A stretch of 64,000 nucleotides of DNA from Phoronis australis (taxonomy: Eukaryota > Phoronida > Phoronidae). Position 1 is the stretch's first letter. Each line of letters begins with the position of its first letter. Positions 37,132-46,986 of this stretch are shown piece by piece. The translations under genes and the position numbers were made by a program. The notes beneath the pieces are model-generated. The model had not been told where the DNA came from and ran no database searches. It worked only from the letters and a program-made list of their open reading frames with translations. The stretch covers positions 542,824-606,823 of the forward strand of contig NMRA01000196.1 in the NCBI GenBank assembly GCA_002633005.1, given 5' to 3'.

Positions 37132-37812
37132 ATGGAGGATCCGGCAAGGCTGAGACGAGAATACCTACTAGCTGTTCTCCAACATCAAAATGACCTCATC
37201 GATTTGACACTTTACCAGTTGCGTGCCAATAAAGCCAGGAGAAGAAGAGGTGAACGGAGGAGAAAGAACTGGGTGAGACCATGGATCAGGAGGCGACGTC
37301 AGTTTGGCATATATGACCAGCTTATGGTGGAACTCCGTAAGGAGGACCATACATCCTTCACTAATTTCCTGCGTATGCCCCCAGCGATGTTCGACGAGCT
37401 GCTAGCCAGAGTGGGTCCAAGGATAATCAAGCAGCACACCTTCTTCAGGGATCCGCTTGAGCCGGGCATGAAGCTGGACTTGACATTGCGTCACCTTGCC
37501 TCTGGGAACAAGTATGCCTCGATGAAGTTCGGATGGAGGGTTCCTCACAACACCCAGTCCCTAGTGGTCAGAGAAGACTGTCAAGCCATTATTGACGAAT
37601 ATTTGGATGAGGTACTGGTTTGCCCAAGTACACCTGATGGTTGGCGCGCCATAGCTGACAAGTTCTTCCAAAGATGGAACTTTCCCCATACATGTGGGGC
37701 ACTTGATGGAAAGCACGTGGCCTGCCGCTGTCCTGCAAAGACTGGGTCCCAATATTTCAACTACGAAGGATTCTACTCCATCGTCCTGGCCACGCTTGCC
37801 CTTGCGCTGTGA
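37132..37812 (+). pseudogene. Harbinger transposase (HARBI1-like), C-terminally truncated
   Basis: From MEDPARLRRE the frame reads 226 codons. Residues 35-57 are a basic Arg-rich stretch. Residues 75-140 are the N-terminal Harbinger region (FLRMPPAMFDELL, then DLTLRHLASG). GALDGKHV at 189-196 carries the first catalytic Asp (D192) of the DDE triad, followed by NYEGFYSIVL. True similarity stops there, at about 37786; the last residues come from antisense MADF-gene sequence. Family members are usually near 400 residues with two more acidic catalytic residues, so this copy cannot be active. No stop precedes the break, suggesting the deletion came before much decay. Confidence 0.88.
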
Positions 37813-38640
37813 GGATGAGGAAGGGACAGTGGAGGGCGTGCTCTCGTCATCAACCACCGTGACGATGTCTGCACAGGCAGCCTCGGCAGCCTCGAGGTCC
37901 CCGCTGTGTGCTGCAATGGTCACCTTCACCTGCAATTATGATAGTTGATTGTTAAAATACAAGGCAAAAATACAAGGCACATTCAATGCTTTGTAATCAC
38001 AATAAAATTAATATAAATAAATATTAATATTAATATTTGTTATACTTACACTGTTGACGGGTTCAGCATGATGGCGGACCACACTCTTGAGGAAGCTGAA
38101 GTTTGCCTTCACCTACTGCTCCCTCTCTGTCAGTTCCGGGGCGCCGTCACCGCTCTTCTTCTTGTGGAGACGGGTGTGAGTGTCTCGGAGGGACTTGAAC
38201 CACCCTTGAAGGTGCTCGACAGTCTTCCCCATGGCCTTGGCTTGATCTTCCCAGAGCTTTGCCTTCTTGTCCACCCTCCGGTAGTCAGTCTTCTTGATGT
38301 CCCAGAGGATGGCGTTCTCACGAAGGAAATCACACATGAACTGCTCCTCTTGGACATCAAGACAAAACTGTGTCTTCTTGGCCCTCCTCTTCTTGGCAAG
38401 GGTTGGGTGAGAGGAGGTGGAGGCCTGGGACGCAGCTACCGACGCCACTGACGATGCCCGAGAGGCGTTAGAACAAGCATCATCTCCATCAGAGAGTGAG
38501 CGTGAGGGTGAGGGTGTAGGTGATGATGGATCCTCCTTCCGTTCACGTCCACGCCCACGGCCACGGCCAGGAGATTTCTTGGCAGCGTTCCTCGCACTTT
38601 TCTTTGGCGTGACGCTGATGTTGGTACTGCAATGTCTAGT
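37786..38640 (-). pseudogene. Harbinger MADF (Myb/SANT-like) accessory protein, broken
   Basis: Reading leftward: a Ser/Lys/Arg-rich start with RGRGRGRERK (about 38560), the MADF domain (about 38380-38120; LRENAILWDIKKTDYRR, LWEDQAKAMGK, GWFKSLRDTHTRLHKK), then LTEREQ and an in-frame TAG at about 38114, where W is expected before VKANFSFLKSVVRHHAE. A donor (AACAGT|GTAAGT) at about 38049 pairs with a TGCAG acceptor at about 37931, and the second exon runs VKVTIAAHSGDLEAAE to the deletion junction. No in-frame ATG remains near the TATA box. In active elements this DNA-binding partner helps the transposase. Confidence 0.8.
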
Positions 38641-38672
38641 GCAGTTATGATTTGAAACGTCGAACGGCAGCC

Positions 38673-38681
38673 TTTTTATAG
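38673..38681 (-). promoter_or_regulatory. TATA box of the MADF gene
   Basis: Minus strand CTATAAAAAG, just upstream of the N-terminal coding of the MADF protein. Confidence 0.5.
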
Positions 38682-38984
38682 ATTACGACACGTGATCGTC
38701 GGCAATACGCTGCTGCACGCTATGCATAAGTTAGACTATCGTTGGGCATAAGTTGTGTACGCCGGCAACACGCTAGGCATTCGTTGGAATAAGTTATCTA
38801 TAAGTTATCGAAACGTTCTATATAATTCACTGATACGTTATATATACGTCCAACTCGTTATGAATACGATATGTATACGCCCAAAATTGAAAAAAAAAAT
38901 CGATAATTCAGCGTATGCCAGCGTTTTAGGGAAATTCTGATATGTCGGCATACGCTGGCTAAATCGTCAAGGTGTGACAGGGCC

Positions 38985-39719
38985 ATTAGAGACTTTAAGG
39001 AGGTCATAATAAGGTGATTGAATTACCTCAGTTGATATGTGTCGTGCTACCTCACCGCTATGTGAAGTAGAAAATTAAATCTATGCTTAATTCATGTCAT
39101 AGGTCGACATCAATTTAAAAGTAGAATTATCTAAAACCCGACGTTTCGAACTCCGGTTCCTTATCAGAGGGTGTACCAGACAGCAGGGAACAAAGTCGAA
39201 TCGTGTTAGCTTGTTTTCCTCAATGAACATTATCGATGTCAAAAATGGGGGTTTTGTCGCAATTGATTCGGAAGGGGGTAGTACTTTTCTTCAAGTAACG
39301 AGATGCAGGATTCAAAGGACTCGTCGTACAGTACGGAGGCTAAAACAAACTATGTTTTTTTGGCCTTACGTTAACAATTAAGCTACCGAGCAGGTCTGTT
39401 AACATTGAGATTTTCACTGATCAGGATTACCGTACCAGGAAGGCTATAGAACAATTTTGGTTGTTTTCAGAAAGGAATAGTAGAAGTACTGTTTAATGAG
39501 AAGTATTGAATTCCATTAGAAAGAGTGACGTCAAACCGGAAATTCGCCCTCGTCCAAGTAAAAGTCAAATACTTATACGTTGGTGACGTGAATGTTTTCT
39601 CGTCACTGTGACTGACGCCCAAGCGTGTCTCGTGAAACCGTCGGAGGGCAGCAGGTTGACGGTTGGAGCTCGAGAGCGTGTAGCTTACGTTATTTTTTAA
39701 ACATTCTCAAGGTGTTCCA
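38985..39719. other. No gene seen
   Basis: Unique-looking sequence. Confidence 0.35.
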
Positions 39720-40560
39720 TCGAAACTGGAATCCCGGTGTAAAGCAGATATCCTGGTGTCGAAAACAGACTCTCGCACCTTTAAACCAGCTAACCATCCC
39801 GAAAAACACGTACCCCAAGCTTTAAAACAGGAACCCCGGTTACCGAACAGGACACCCAGGACCGAAACTTACTCCTGCGCTTTCTGTCAGGCATTGTTTA
39901 CCTAAAAGAAAACACTACCTTTGTACCTTTTAAGTGCCAAATTCATCGATGAGGTGTTGAAGTTAACTTTTTTGAACACCAAAACGGTGAAATTGGTTAC
40001 GGTGCATTTTTTGAGTGAATAATTTTCGTGGTCCATTTCAAAATCCGGACATGGATTGTGCTGGAAATAATGTACTATTGACAAGTAAATCGACGAACCC
40101 TAAAATGCGGCCAACTGTAAAGATGTTTAAAGAAATGGCACTGTTTTTCATTTTTGAAAATGTTTTGGAGAAAATACCGGGTATCGAATAATACGAAATT
40201 AGCGAAATTTTCACCGTCATAACAACGTGTTGAGAATACTGATTATATTGAAATTCGCCCACAGACAAGTTACATGAGCTCTGCCGATCAAATCAAATAA
40301 AAAGTCAATATAATATGAGTTAGGTTTTATTATTTACAACTTTTAATAAACAAATGCAGAAAACAACAGAAAAGTACTTGAAGATCCTTTAATTCAAAGT
40401 TTGCGGCTACTGACAACAGTCTCAGAAAATTTGAAAAACTGTCCTGGTTTCCTGTCCGATCCCCAAGATTCCTGTTTTAAAGGTTGTACTTCGTGTTTTT
40501 CGGGCTCGTTAGCTGTTTTGAAGGTGGGAGAACCTTGTTTATTAGACTGTCAAGAATCGT
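39720..40560. repeat. Inverted repeats with AAAACAGGA/ACCCCGG-type units
   Basis: The left arm, 39740-39880, contains CAGCTAACCATCCCGAAAAACACGT and TTTAAAACAGGAACCCC. The right arm, 40440-40530, reads the same inverted (ACGTGTTTTTCGGGCTCGTTAGCTG-like and GATTCCTGTTTTAAAGG). Spacing is about 0.55 kb and no coding lies between. Probably a MITE or foldback; edges not resolved. Confidence 0.5.
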
Positions 40561-41427
40561 GAACTTAGTTAAGTCGTCACAAGGAACAGCTATCGTGGGC
40601 GCGGAGACTTGACACAGGTCCGAGGAATGGGCAACAAATAATTTGGCGGCCGGTGGAAATTGGTCTCGGGGAGGAAGATTGTAAATAGGAGCCGGGGGAG
40701 GCCAGGGACGGAGAAACGGTGGCGACAGGGAACGAACTAATTGGTCTGATTCTGCCGTTTTCATCCGTAATCAATGTAGATTGTGACGGTCAGTGATATG
40801 TTACTGACTTAGCGGGTGTTTCAAATCCATTGTGGATTATGGTACGGGAGGCAGGGTGACTTTTTCATCAGATGGCTGTTAGATTCCCCACGAAACAGCG
40901 TATTAGACCTACGTTTACACGAAGGGGTTGGAACTCTGTAAAAGGTTTCAATTTTCATTCGCATTGAGCACAGTGACCTGGGCCCGTGACCTCTTCAGTT
41001 TGCTCAGAACCTTGTAGTACTCACTTACTGACACAATCACTCCAGCTTGTACGCAGTGGTGTGATACTTGAGAAATGATCTCCACCAAACTTTTCTTAGC
41101 CTCATGTTTCACCTTCCGGCAAATAAACAATGACAGCAGGTAGGGGTATACTATCAGAGAGTTATCATTTAACCTTTTTGTAGATTTGGTTTTAAAATGT
41201 GTCCATACACCAATACATGCATTTAGCATACACATATCTAGAAATACACACATTTTAAAATTGCATTAGCGACCTAATATGAATTTTGAGCGTTCTACAT
41301 AAATCTAACTGACAAAATATCTTGACAGTGAAAACATCAGAATAAATACCACTCTCTCTTTCGTACTGTATTTTCATGTAGATCGATAATAATGGTGAAA
41401 TGTAGTTTGTCATCACTTGCCGCAACC
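40561..41427. other. No gene seen
   Basis: A 95-codon minus ORF (40477-40764) has low-complexity Pro/Ser composition and is not convincing. Nothing else is supported. Confidence 0.3.
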
Positions 41428-41829
41428 ATTGGATTGTGGCCGCTCAGTCACATCTAAATTAGAAAATCAATTTCTAAAAAGTGCTACAGAACCGCTGTAA
41501 GGAGATAGTGCAAGGTCCAGTCACTGTACCACAGTACCATAATATGAAGTGTTTAATAGTCTCGTTCACACATGACCGTTTCAGCCACGGAATTTTGGTC
41601 TAAAATTCAAGCGGAGCGTTTGCAAGCGAACAGCGTTAAGAAGGAGGACAGCGTCAGTATGATTACATTAGGCGCTTTGGCGTGCATACCTGGAGCGCTG
41701 TTATTTTCGATTGCCGCGATTTTTTGGGGCATCCACCACAAACGGCAGAAAAAGGAAATGTGTAGGCTGGTTGAGATATACGAAGAAGGAAACAAGAGGC
41801 GCCGTCGACTCCGTGAGATGATCATGTCG
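41428..41829 (+). repeat. Duplicate of the 5' part of the next gene, ending at an N
   Basis: This stretch, 5' flank plus the first 86 codons (41572-41829), is nearly identical to 41831-42237. Differences are one extra GAG codon (KKED versus KKD), a short indel before AATATGAAG and a few substitutions. It stops at a single N at 41830, after which the same sequence starts again. Two alleles left unmerged by the assembler is the likeliest cause. Confidence 0.75.
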
Positions 41830-41981
41830 NATTGGATTCTGGCCGCTCAGTCGCATCTAAATTAGAAAATCAATTTCTAAAAAGTGCTACAGAACCGCTG
41901 TAAGGAGATAGTGCAAGGTCCAGTCACTGTACCACAGTACCATAAGTGATAATATGAAGTGTTTAATAGTCTCGTTCACAC

Positions 41982-42776
41982 ATGACCGTTTCAGCCACGG
42001 AATTTTGGTCTAAAATTCAAGCGGAGCGTTTGCAAGCGAACAGCGTTAAGAAGGACAGCGTCAGTATGATTACATTAGGCGCTTTGGCGTGCATACCTGG
42101 AGCGCTGTTATTTTCGATTGCCGCGATTTTTTGGGGCATCCACCACAAACGGCAGAAAAAGGAAATGTGTAGGCTGGTTGAGATATACGAAGAAGGAAAC
42201 AAGAGGCGCCGTCGACTCCGTGAGATGATCATGTCGGCCGAAGGTGATGTCCCTGAGGAATTTGCTCAGATGTCCGAAACATCAAGCGAAGACGACAAGA
42301 TGAATTTGATACTGAATATGGCGGCCGAAACAAGAAAGAACGAAAACGAAACGTGGGGAAAAGGTCCACAAACTGGCGGCGTATCAGCCAAATACGAGGC
42401 CGATCAGTCGTCAAATAGCGGAAGGACTGGAACTTCGATGTCATCGCGCTTGACGACAGACTATTTAGGAAGACCTTTGGGCAGTTCAATGGTCGGTGAT
42501 GACTCCTCTTCTGACGAGGACGGGAAAGGGATCAAAAAACGCAAGATATCAATCGATGAGTTTGGAAATGTCAAAGATAGATTGAAGAAAAAATTGAACG
42601 CGTCGAAACTCCTGCGAGATGCCCATGATTTGAATGAGGACGTGTACGATAAGTTCGGCGGCAGAGTAAAGAACCTGAAGAAACCTACAGTAGAGGAACA
42701 GAACAAGAAGATTGAAGAGGATGACGCGCGTAGGGGCTCACATGAATCTTTAACTTGGTCAGAATGGGCTCATTGA
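41982..42776 (+). CDS. Single-pass membrane protein with charged tail, unrecognised
   Basis: A single uninterrupted 264-codon frame from MTVSATEFWSKIQ to WSEWAH. Residues 28-53 (MITLGALACIPGALLFSIAA) form one transmembrane helix. It is preceded by a short polar head without a signal peptide and followed by HHKRQKK and a basic stretch (NKRRRRLRE), so a type III topology with a cytoplasmic tail is likely. The tail is acidic, Ser-rich and disordered (GDDSSSDEDGKG), then KKRKISIDEFG and a Lys-rich helix-prone region; FWSK and TWSEW bracket the protein. ATTAAA at about 42827 is a plausible polyadenylation signal. The gene has no intron and its 5' part is repeated in the assembly just upstream. I do not recognise a family. 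Confidence 0.75.
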   Translation: MTVSATEFWSKIQAERLQANSVKKDSVSMITLGALACIPGALLFSIAAIFWGIHHKRQKKEMCRLVEIYEEGNKRRRRLREMIMSAEGDVPEEFAQMSETSSEDDKMNLILNMAAETRKNENETWGKGPQTGGVSAKYEADQSSNSGRTGTSMSSRLTTDYLGRPLGSSMVGDDSSSDEDGKGIKKRKISIDEFGNVKDRLKKKLNASKLLRDAHDLNEDVYDKFGGRVKNLKKPTVEEQNKKIEEDDARRGSHESLTWSEWAH

Positions 42777-42839
42777 AAACCTCTGGCCGTGCCCTGTTCA
42801 CTTAAATTTTCACGAACAAAACTGGAATTAAAGATATTT

Positions 42840-43050
42840 GAAAACCTTTCAGAAATTGTTGACTTATCGTCTATGAGTACATTAGGTTAACTTCAAGTTG
42901 ACTTAATTGCTTAATTGTCTCTTCTACATGTATTTCAACTGCACCAAGGGAAAAACATTACTGTATATTGAGACATTAGCCGGTGAACATTCAATAACAC
43001 TTTGAGGATAATCATAGCAGACTCTTTCACATTCATTATTAACGTACCAG
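42840..43050. other. Downstream flank, nothing seen
   Basis: AT-rich flank of the membrane-protein gene. Confidence 0.3.
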
Positions 43051-43069
43051 GGAATGATCAATCTGCATG

Positions 43070-43830
43070 ATTTCCACGCACGTTGCTGTGACACGCATTG
43101 TCGCCCGCGCGACAATTTAAGTCGGCATTCACGATGTTTATTTCTACACTCAGCACATTTGTCGTCCCGCAGACATGACAAAATATGTAAAGAATGCGAC
43201 AATTTATACTGTCACGTTGTGGTGCAAGGTATTATTGTCCAAAATTTGACGAGAGACTCTCCAGGTTGATAAGTTGAAAGTGACAAGGGGTCGCCATGCA
43301 GATCCAGAGTTCGTGTAGGTGGCTACCAAAAGCTGCAGAGAGTAAAACACGTCTTCAGTATACCAAATGTTGAGAACTTAAATTACAGGGTTTATGGTGT
43401 CTAAACACTTGAAAATATGTATAAGCCAAACTTAGTAATGCTTATAACGTTTTCCTTTTTACTGTTCTCAAACATGAAGCCTTCAACACAATTTTGCATG
43501 TCGACCGAAGTCAGAAAATCTTCGACTATTACAGTCTATTTCTGTGCCCTGAGTTGCCTCAAGTTATCCTCCGTAGGTTTTTCACATTTGCGCATGTAAC
43601 AATAACTCGTTACAATCAAAATTGGGAATGCAGTCAAATTAGCAGGAGATTCCTGTGACAACAGGCTGAAAAGCAACACAATAGACCACGAGTTGATATT
43701 TACGCCTCACGCGTGTTTTGAAATCTACTGGTGACACGTAATTTGTCGACTGGGCGACAACATATGGCGACGGCGACAATATATGCAGCAAACATCGACA
43801 TACCTATTGTCACCCTGGCGACAATGCGTA
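43070..43830. repeat. Cluster of TTGTCGCC/GGCGACAA hairpins
   Basis: ATTGTCGCCCGCGCGACAAT (about 43098) is an 8-bp stem with a 4-base loop. TTGTCGACTGGGCGACAA (about 43742), GGCGACGGCGACAAT (about 43766) and ATTGTCACCCTGGCGACAAT (about 43807) follow. TTGTCGTCC and GCGACAATTTA words occur near 43155-43205. No coding frame explains them. Confidence 0.45.
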
Positions 43831-44259
43831 TCGAGTACAACAATACATATGTATGTGCAGTAAGCACGGCCACTTGTTGTCGTATCCCAATGTGTTGAAA
43901 GGTAGTTTGTATAATCACAAGGCACAGGAGCGGATCCAAAGACTCGAAGGGGCTCGGGATATGGTGAAGACGAGGTTATACGAAAGTGACTAGCTTTGCC
44001 ACAGACAATTACTCAGTGTTCCAAGTACCTATATTATGTCAAGGTAACAACAAGTTAGTATGACAATTAATTGTTGACTTATAAGTAATAGATTTTGTGA
44101 TTGTCATTGCTAAACAAAAACAGCATATGTGTTCAATAACTAGTGTAAGAAGGGATCTTCACGGTCGTCTGCATTTTACAAAATGATGACATACATGTAA
44201 CACAGAGATTAAAGGAATATCAGAAAGGATGAAAACGATCAACTGACTTCAGACTTTTT

Positions 44260-44433
44260 GACGTGGGAGCGCGAGACCAAACCTTTGTGACGTGGTAGCG
44301 CGAGACCAAACCTTTGTGACGTGAAAGCGCGAGACCAAACCTTTGTGACGTGGTAGCGCGAGACCAAACCTTTGTGACGTGGTAGCGCGAGACCAAACCT
44401 TTGTGACGTGGGAGCGCGAGACCAAACCTTTGT
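44260..44433 (+). repeat. 29-bp minisatellite, six units
   Basis: Six head-to-tail units of GACGTGGGAGCGCGAGACCA plus AACCTTTGT, varying only at the two or three bases after GACGTG, then a partial seventh unit. The 29-base period is not a multiple of three, so the 77-codon minus ORF across it (44239-44472) is a by-product. There are no spacers, so it is not CRISPR. Confidence 0.93.
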
Positions 44434-44436
44434 GAC

Positions 44437-44486
44437 GTGAATATTTACATGTGAATTCTGACAGTCATTCACATGTAAATATTCAC
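44437..44486. repeat. Perfect 20-bp inverted repeat with 10-base loop
   Basis: GTGAATATTTACATGTGAAT and its exact reverse complement flank TCTGACAGTC. The left arm begins inside the partial seventh minisatellite unit. Confidence 0.92.
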
Positions 44487-44992
44487 CAGCAGAGCTCCAA
44501 TCATTGTTATCAGCAGTGCTCTTTCAATGACTTTGCAATAATAGACCGGGCAGTAACAACAAGGAGCTTAAAATTCGTGAGGCTTTACATATAAGTTGGT
44601 GCAAGCCCAATCTCAATAGGCAACTGACACAGCACAGGTTGTCATTGTTGGTCTAGTTCATTGTCATTCCCTGTAACTGACTGTATCTGTGCTTCATTAC
44701 TTGTTGCTGGGCCTAGCTAGGTGGCCACTGTATTATGACTTCTGAGGATGGTGTTTAATAAATGACTCCGAAACATGTCAAGTTTTAAAACAAACCGTTG
44801 TTGTTTTCGTGAATATATTCTGTTACTTGCTATCATGGAGATCCCATTAAGTCCCATTTTAGCCCCGTAATAGATTTTTTACTTACCTGCAATAAGCATC
44901 GCTGTTAATTCGCAACATTTTATTTCGCAAAAATACAAAAAATAGCATACTCAGAGATAGCCACGCACCACTGAATAACCCTTACAAAAAGG

Positions 44993-45430
44993 AACTTAAG
45001 TTTTAATCGAAAAACTTTAAACTTAAGTTTTCATTCCCGAAAACTTAAGTTTTTGGCGAAAACTTAAGTATTTTGGAACAAGTTTTTTGGAACGAACTTA
45101 AGTTTTTATAACTTAAGTTTTCAAAAACTTAAGTTTTTCAAAAACTTAAGTTCTGAAAACTTAAGTTTTTCAAAAACTTAAGTTCTGAAAACTTAAGTTT
45201 TTCAAAAACTTAAGTTCTGAAAACTTAAGTTTTAAAAACTTAAGTTCGTTCCAAAAAACTTGTTCCAAAATACTTAAGTTTTTGGAAAACTTAAGTTTCA
45301 GAAACTTAAGTTTTTGAAAAACTTAAGTTTTGGAACAAGTTTTTAGTAACAAACATAAGTCATCAAAACTTAAGTTTTTGAAAACTAAGTTTTCCGAACA
45401 TAAGTTTTCAAGGAACTAACTTTTGAAAAC
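44993..45430. repeat. Left AACTTAAGTT palindrome array
   Basis: About twenty AACTTAAGTT units with T/A-rich spacers. Nested inside is a larger inverted repeat: the block with TATTTTGGAACAAGTTTTTT and GGAACGAACTTAAG at about 45068-45105 is mirrored at about 45240-45280. The array could form a large cruciform. Confidence 0.85.
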
Positions 45431-46327
45431 TGAAGTTTTCTAAAAGAAATAAGTTTCAATAGGACAGACATTCAAAAATTTCGACTTTCACTAAAACAAG
45501 AGTGGAGTACAGTAACAAATTTAATGATTCTCATAAAGATTTAACAAACTAGACTTCTATAAACATTTCATTAACAGTGATTAATTGCAGAAAATAAAAT
45601 GCACTTCCTAAAATACACTAGTTCCTTAAAATAAGTGAACATAAGTGAAATATCAAAATCTTAAAAACCAGAAACATTTCAAATATCAGTTCATGAAGTG
45701 CCATGCATACAATGCAGTGAAAACTAAATGAGGCTAATTATATATTCATTATTTGCATCGTTCTCAGTCTATGACAATTATGCGATAACTGAGGGAGCAA
45801 AATAGAATGTACAAACAGAGAAATTACTACCAAATCATGAAACACAACCAAAGAAAATGTGATTACATAGCCAGGAAGGACTACAACAAAAGTCTACGTT
45901 TCAACAACAGACTTTTTCAACTAAAATTACAGCAATGACACCAAGAATAACAAATCACTTAATATGCAAAATCCAAGAATATCCGCAGACACAAAAGCAT
46001 AACATAAAACGTAACAGGTAACTAAAAGTTTATCAACAATGGCCACAGGTCTGATTTTGGGAGGTACAATCCTTATGCTAGAAATAGCGCCTAGAATCAC
46101 CTAGAATTGTTTTCAACCTTAAAAATATCTATTTAAAAGTCAAAGTTTCATTTTGTTGACAATCATAACAGTAAATCCAATACACTCCATGGTGCGAACA
46201 AGTTTCACTAAAAGTAACCCTAAGTACAATCTGGTTATATGAGATGGAAATTAGAAAACTTAGACCTTTGACCACAAAAATATTCTTTTTCCATTAATTT
46301 AAAGCTACTGAACTTCATACACATATA

Positions 46328-46808
46328 GGGCCTTTCATACTAACATCAGCGTTTTTGGGAGTTAATGTCAGTATGAACTCTTAAACTTTGGTCCTGGAAG
46401 GAAGTTAACAGCGCCAGTTAAACAGGTGGATTTAATTGCTTAGCGTCAACGCTGCCACACAGTATAAACAATCAACTTCAGTCCTATCGAAGTTATTGCC
46501 AGGGGCCACTGTTATCATTAACAATTGCATAGTAGTGTGAAGGCTAATAGTTGCTTATACCTTGCTATAATAATCACCAATCAATTTAAAAATAAGTTTT
46601 ATGTCCATTAACACATGTAAATGTTCCCAAGTTGTCACATGATGTGTCATCTTAGCGTGCAGTGCTACCTTGCGATACCTTCGATCACGACAGCGTCACC
46701 TACTGTTTACTTCATTAACTACCGAAGCCAGAATGAACGGTCCAGTTAACTTCGCAGTGTACGCCGATGCTCCGCTCAGACAAGAGTTAAGTCAATGTGA
46801 AAGGGCCC
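46328..46808. mobile_element. MITE with GGGCC(C)TTTCA ends and TA duplication
   Basis: TA precedes GGGCCTTTCATACT and follows the inverted TGTGAAAGGGCCC. Length is 481 bp, without coding. It is nested in the 5.7-kb unit. Confidence 0.55.
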
Positions 46809-46986
46809 TATGGTAGACCACAAGCCACTTAATCTTCTTTATATGGATCTGCTCGCTTAGCTTTACAGGCAAATAATCCATGTTTTGTGACTACAAACGC
46901 GCGTTTCTGAGCTCAGATAACTGAATTCATAGGTTCATGAGCTGCAGTTCGTAAGAGCGTACGTTGCGTTGTCTGGGTAGACTTCC

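Larger units (their letters stand above)
36539..38984 (+). mobile_element. PIF/Harbinger transposon with internal deletion
   Basis: The terminal repeats are nearly identical over more than 35 bp: GGCCCCGTCACACCTTGACG then ATTTAGCCAGCGTATGCCGAC on the left, inverted on the right. The flanks TAA and TTA fit the TWA target. Inside each end is a few hundred bases rich in CGTAT, TAAGTT and ACGTTC words, likely transposase-binding subterminal repeats. Two convergent genes, transposase (+) and MADF protein (-), each have a TATA box. They collide at about 37786, where the 3' parts of both have been deleted, leaving 2.45 kb. Confidence 0.88.

Noticed and set aside
37561-37935. 124-codon minus ORF opposite the Harbinger transposase
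   Set aside because: Only the part right of about 37786 is genuine (MADF exon 2); the rest is antisense translation of the transposase.
44260-44433. Possible CRISPR array
   Set aside because: The repeats are directly adjacent without spacers and the genome is animal.
44239-44472. 77-codon minus-strand ORF with repeated RFGLALPRHKG-type peptide
   Set aside because: It is a translation of the 29-bp minisatellite, whose period is not a multiple of three; no start context or splice signals support it.
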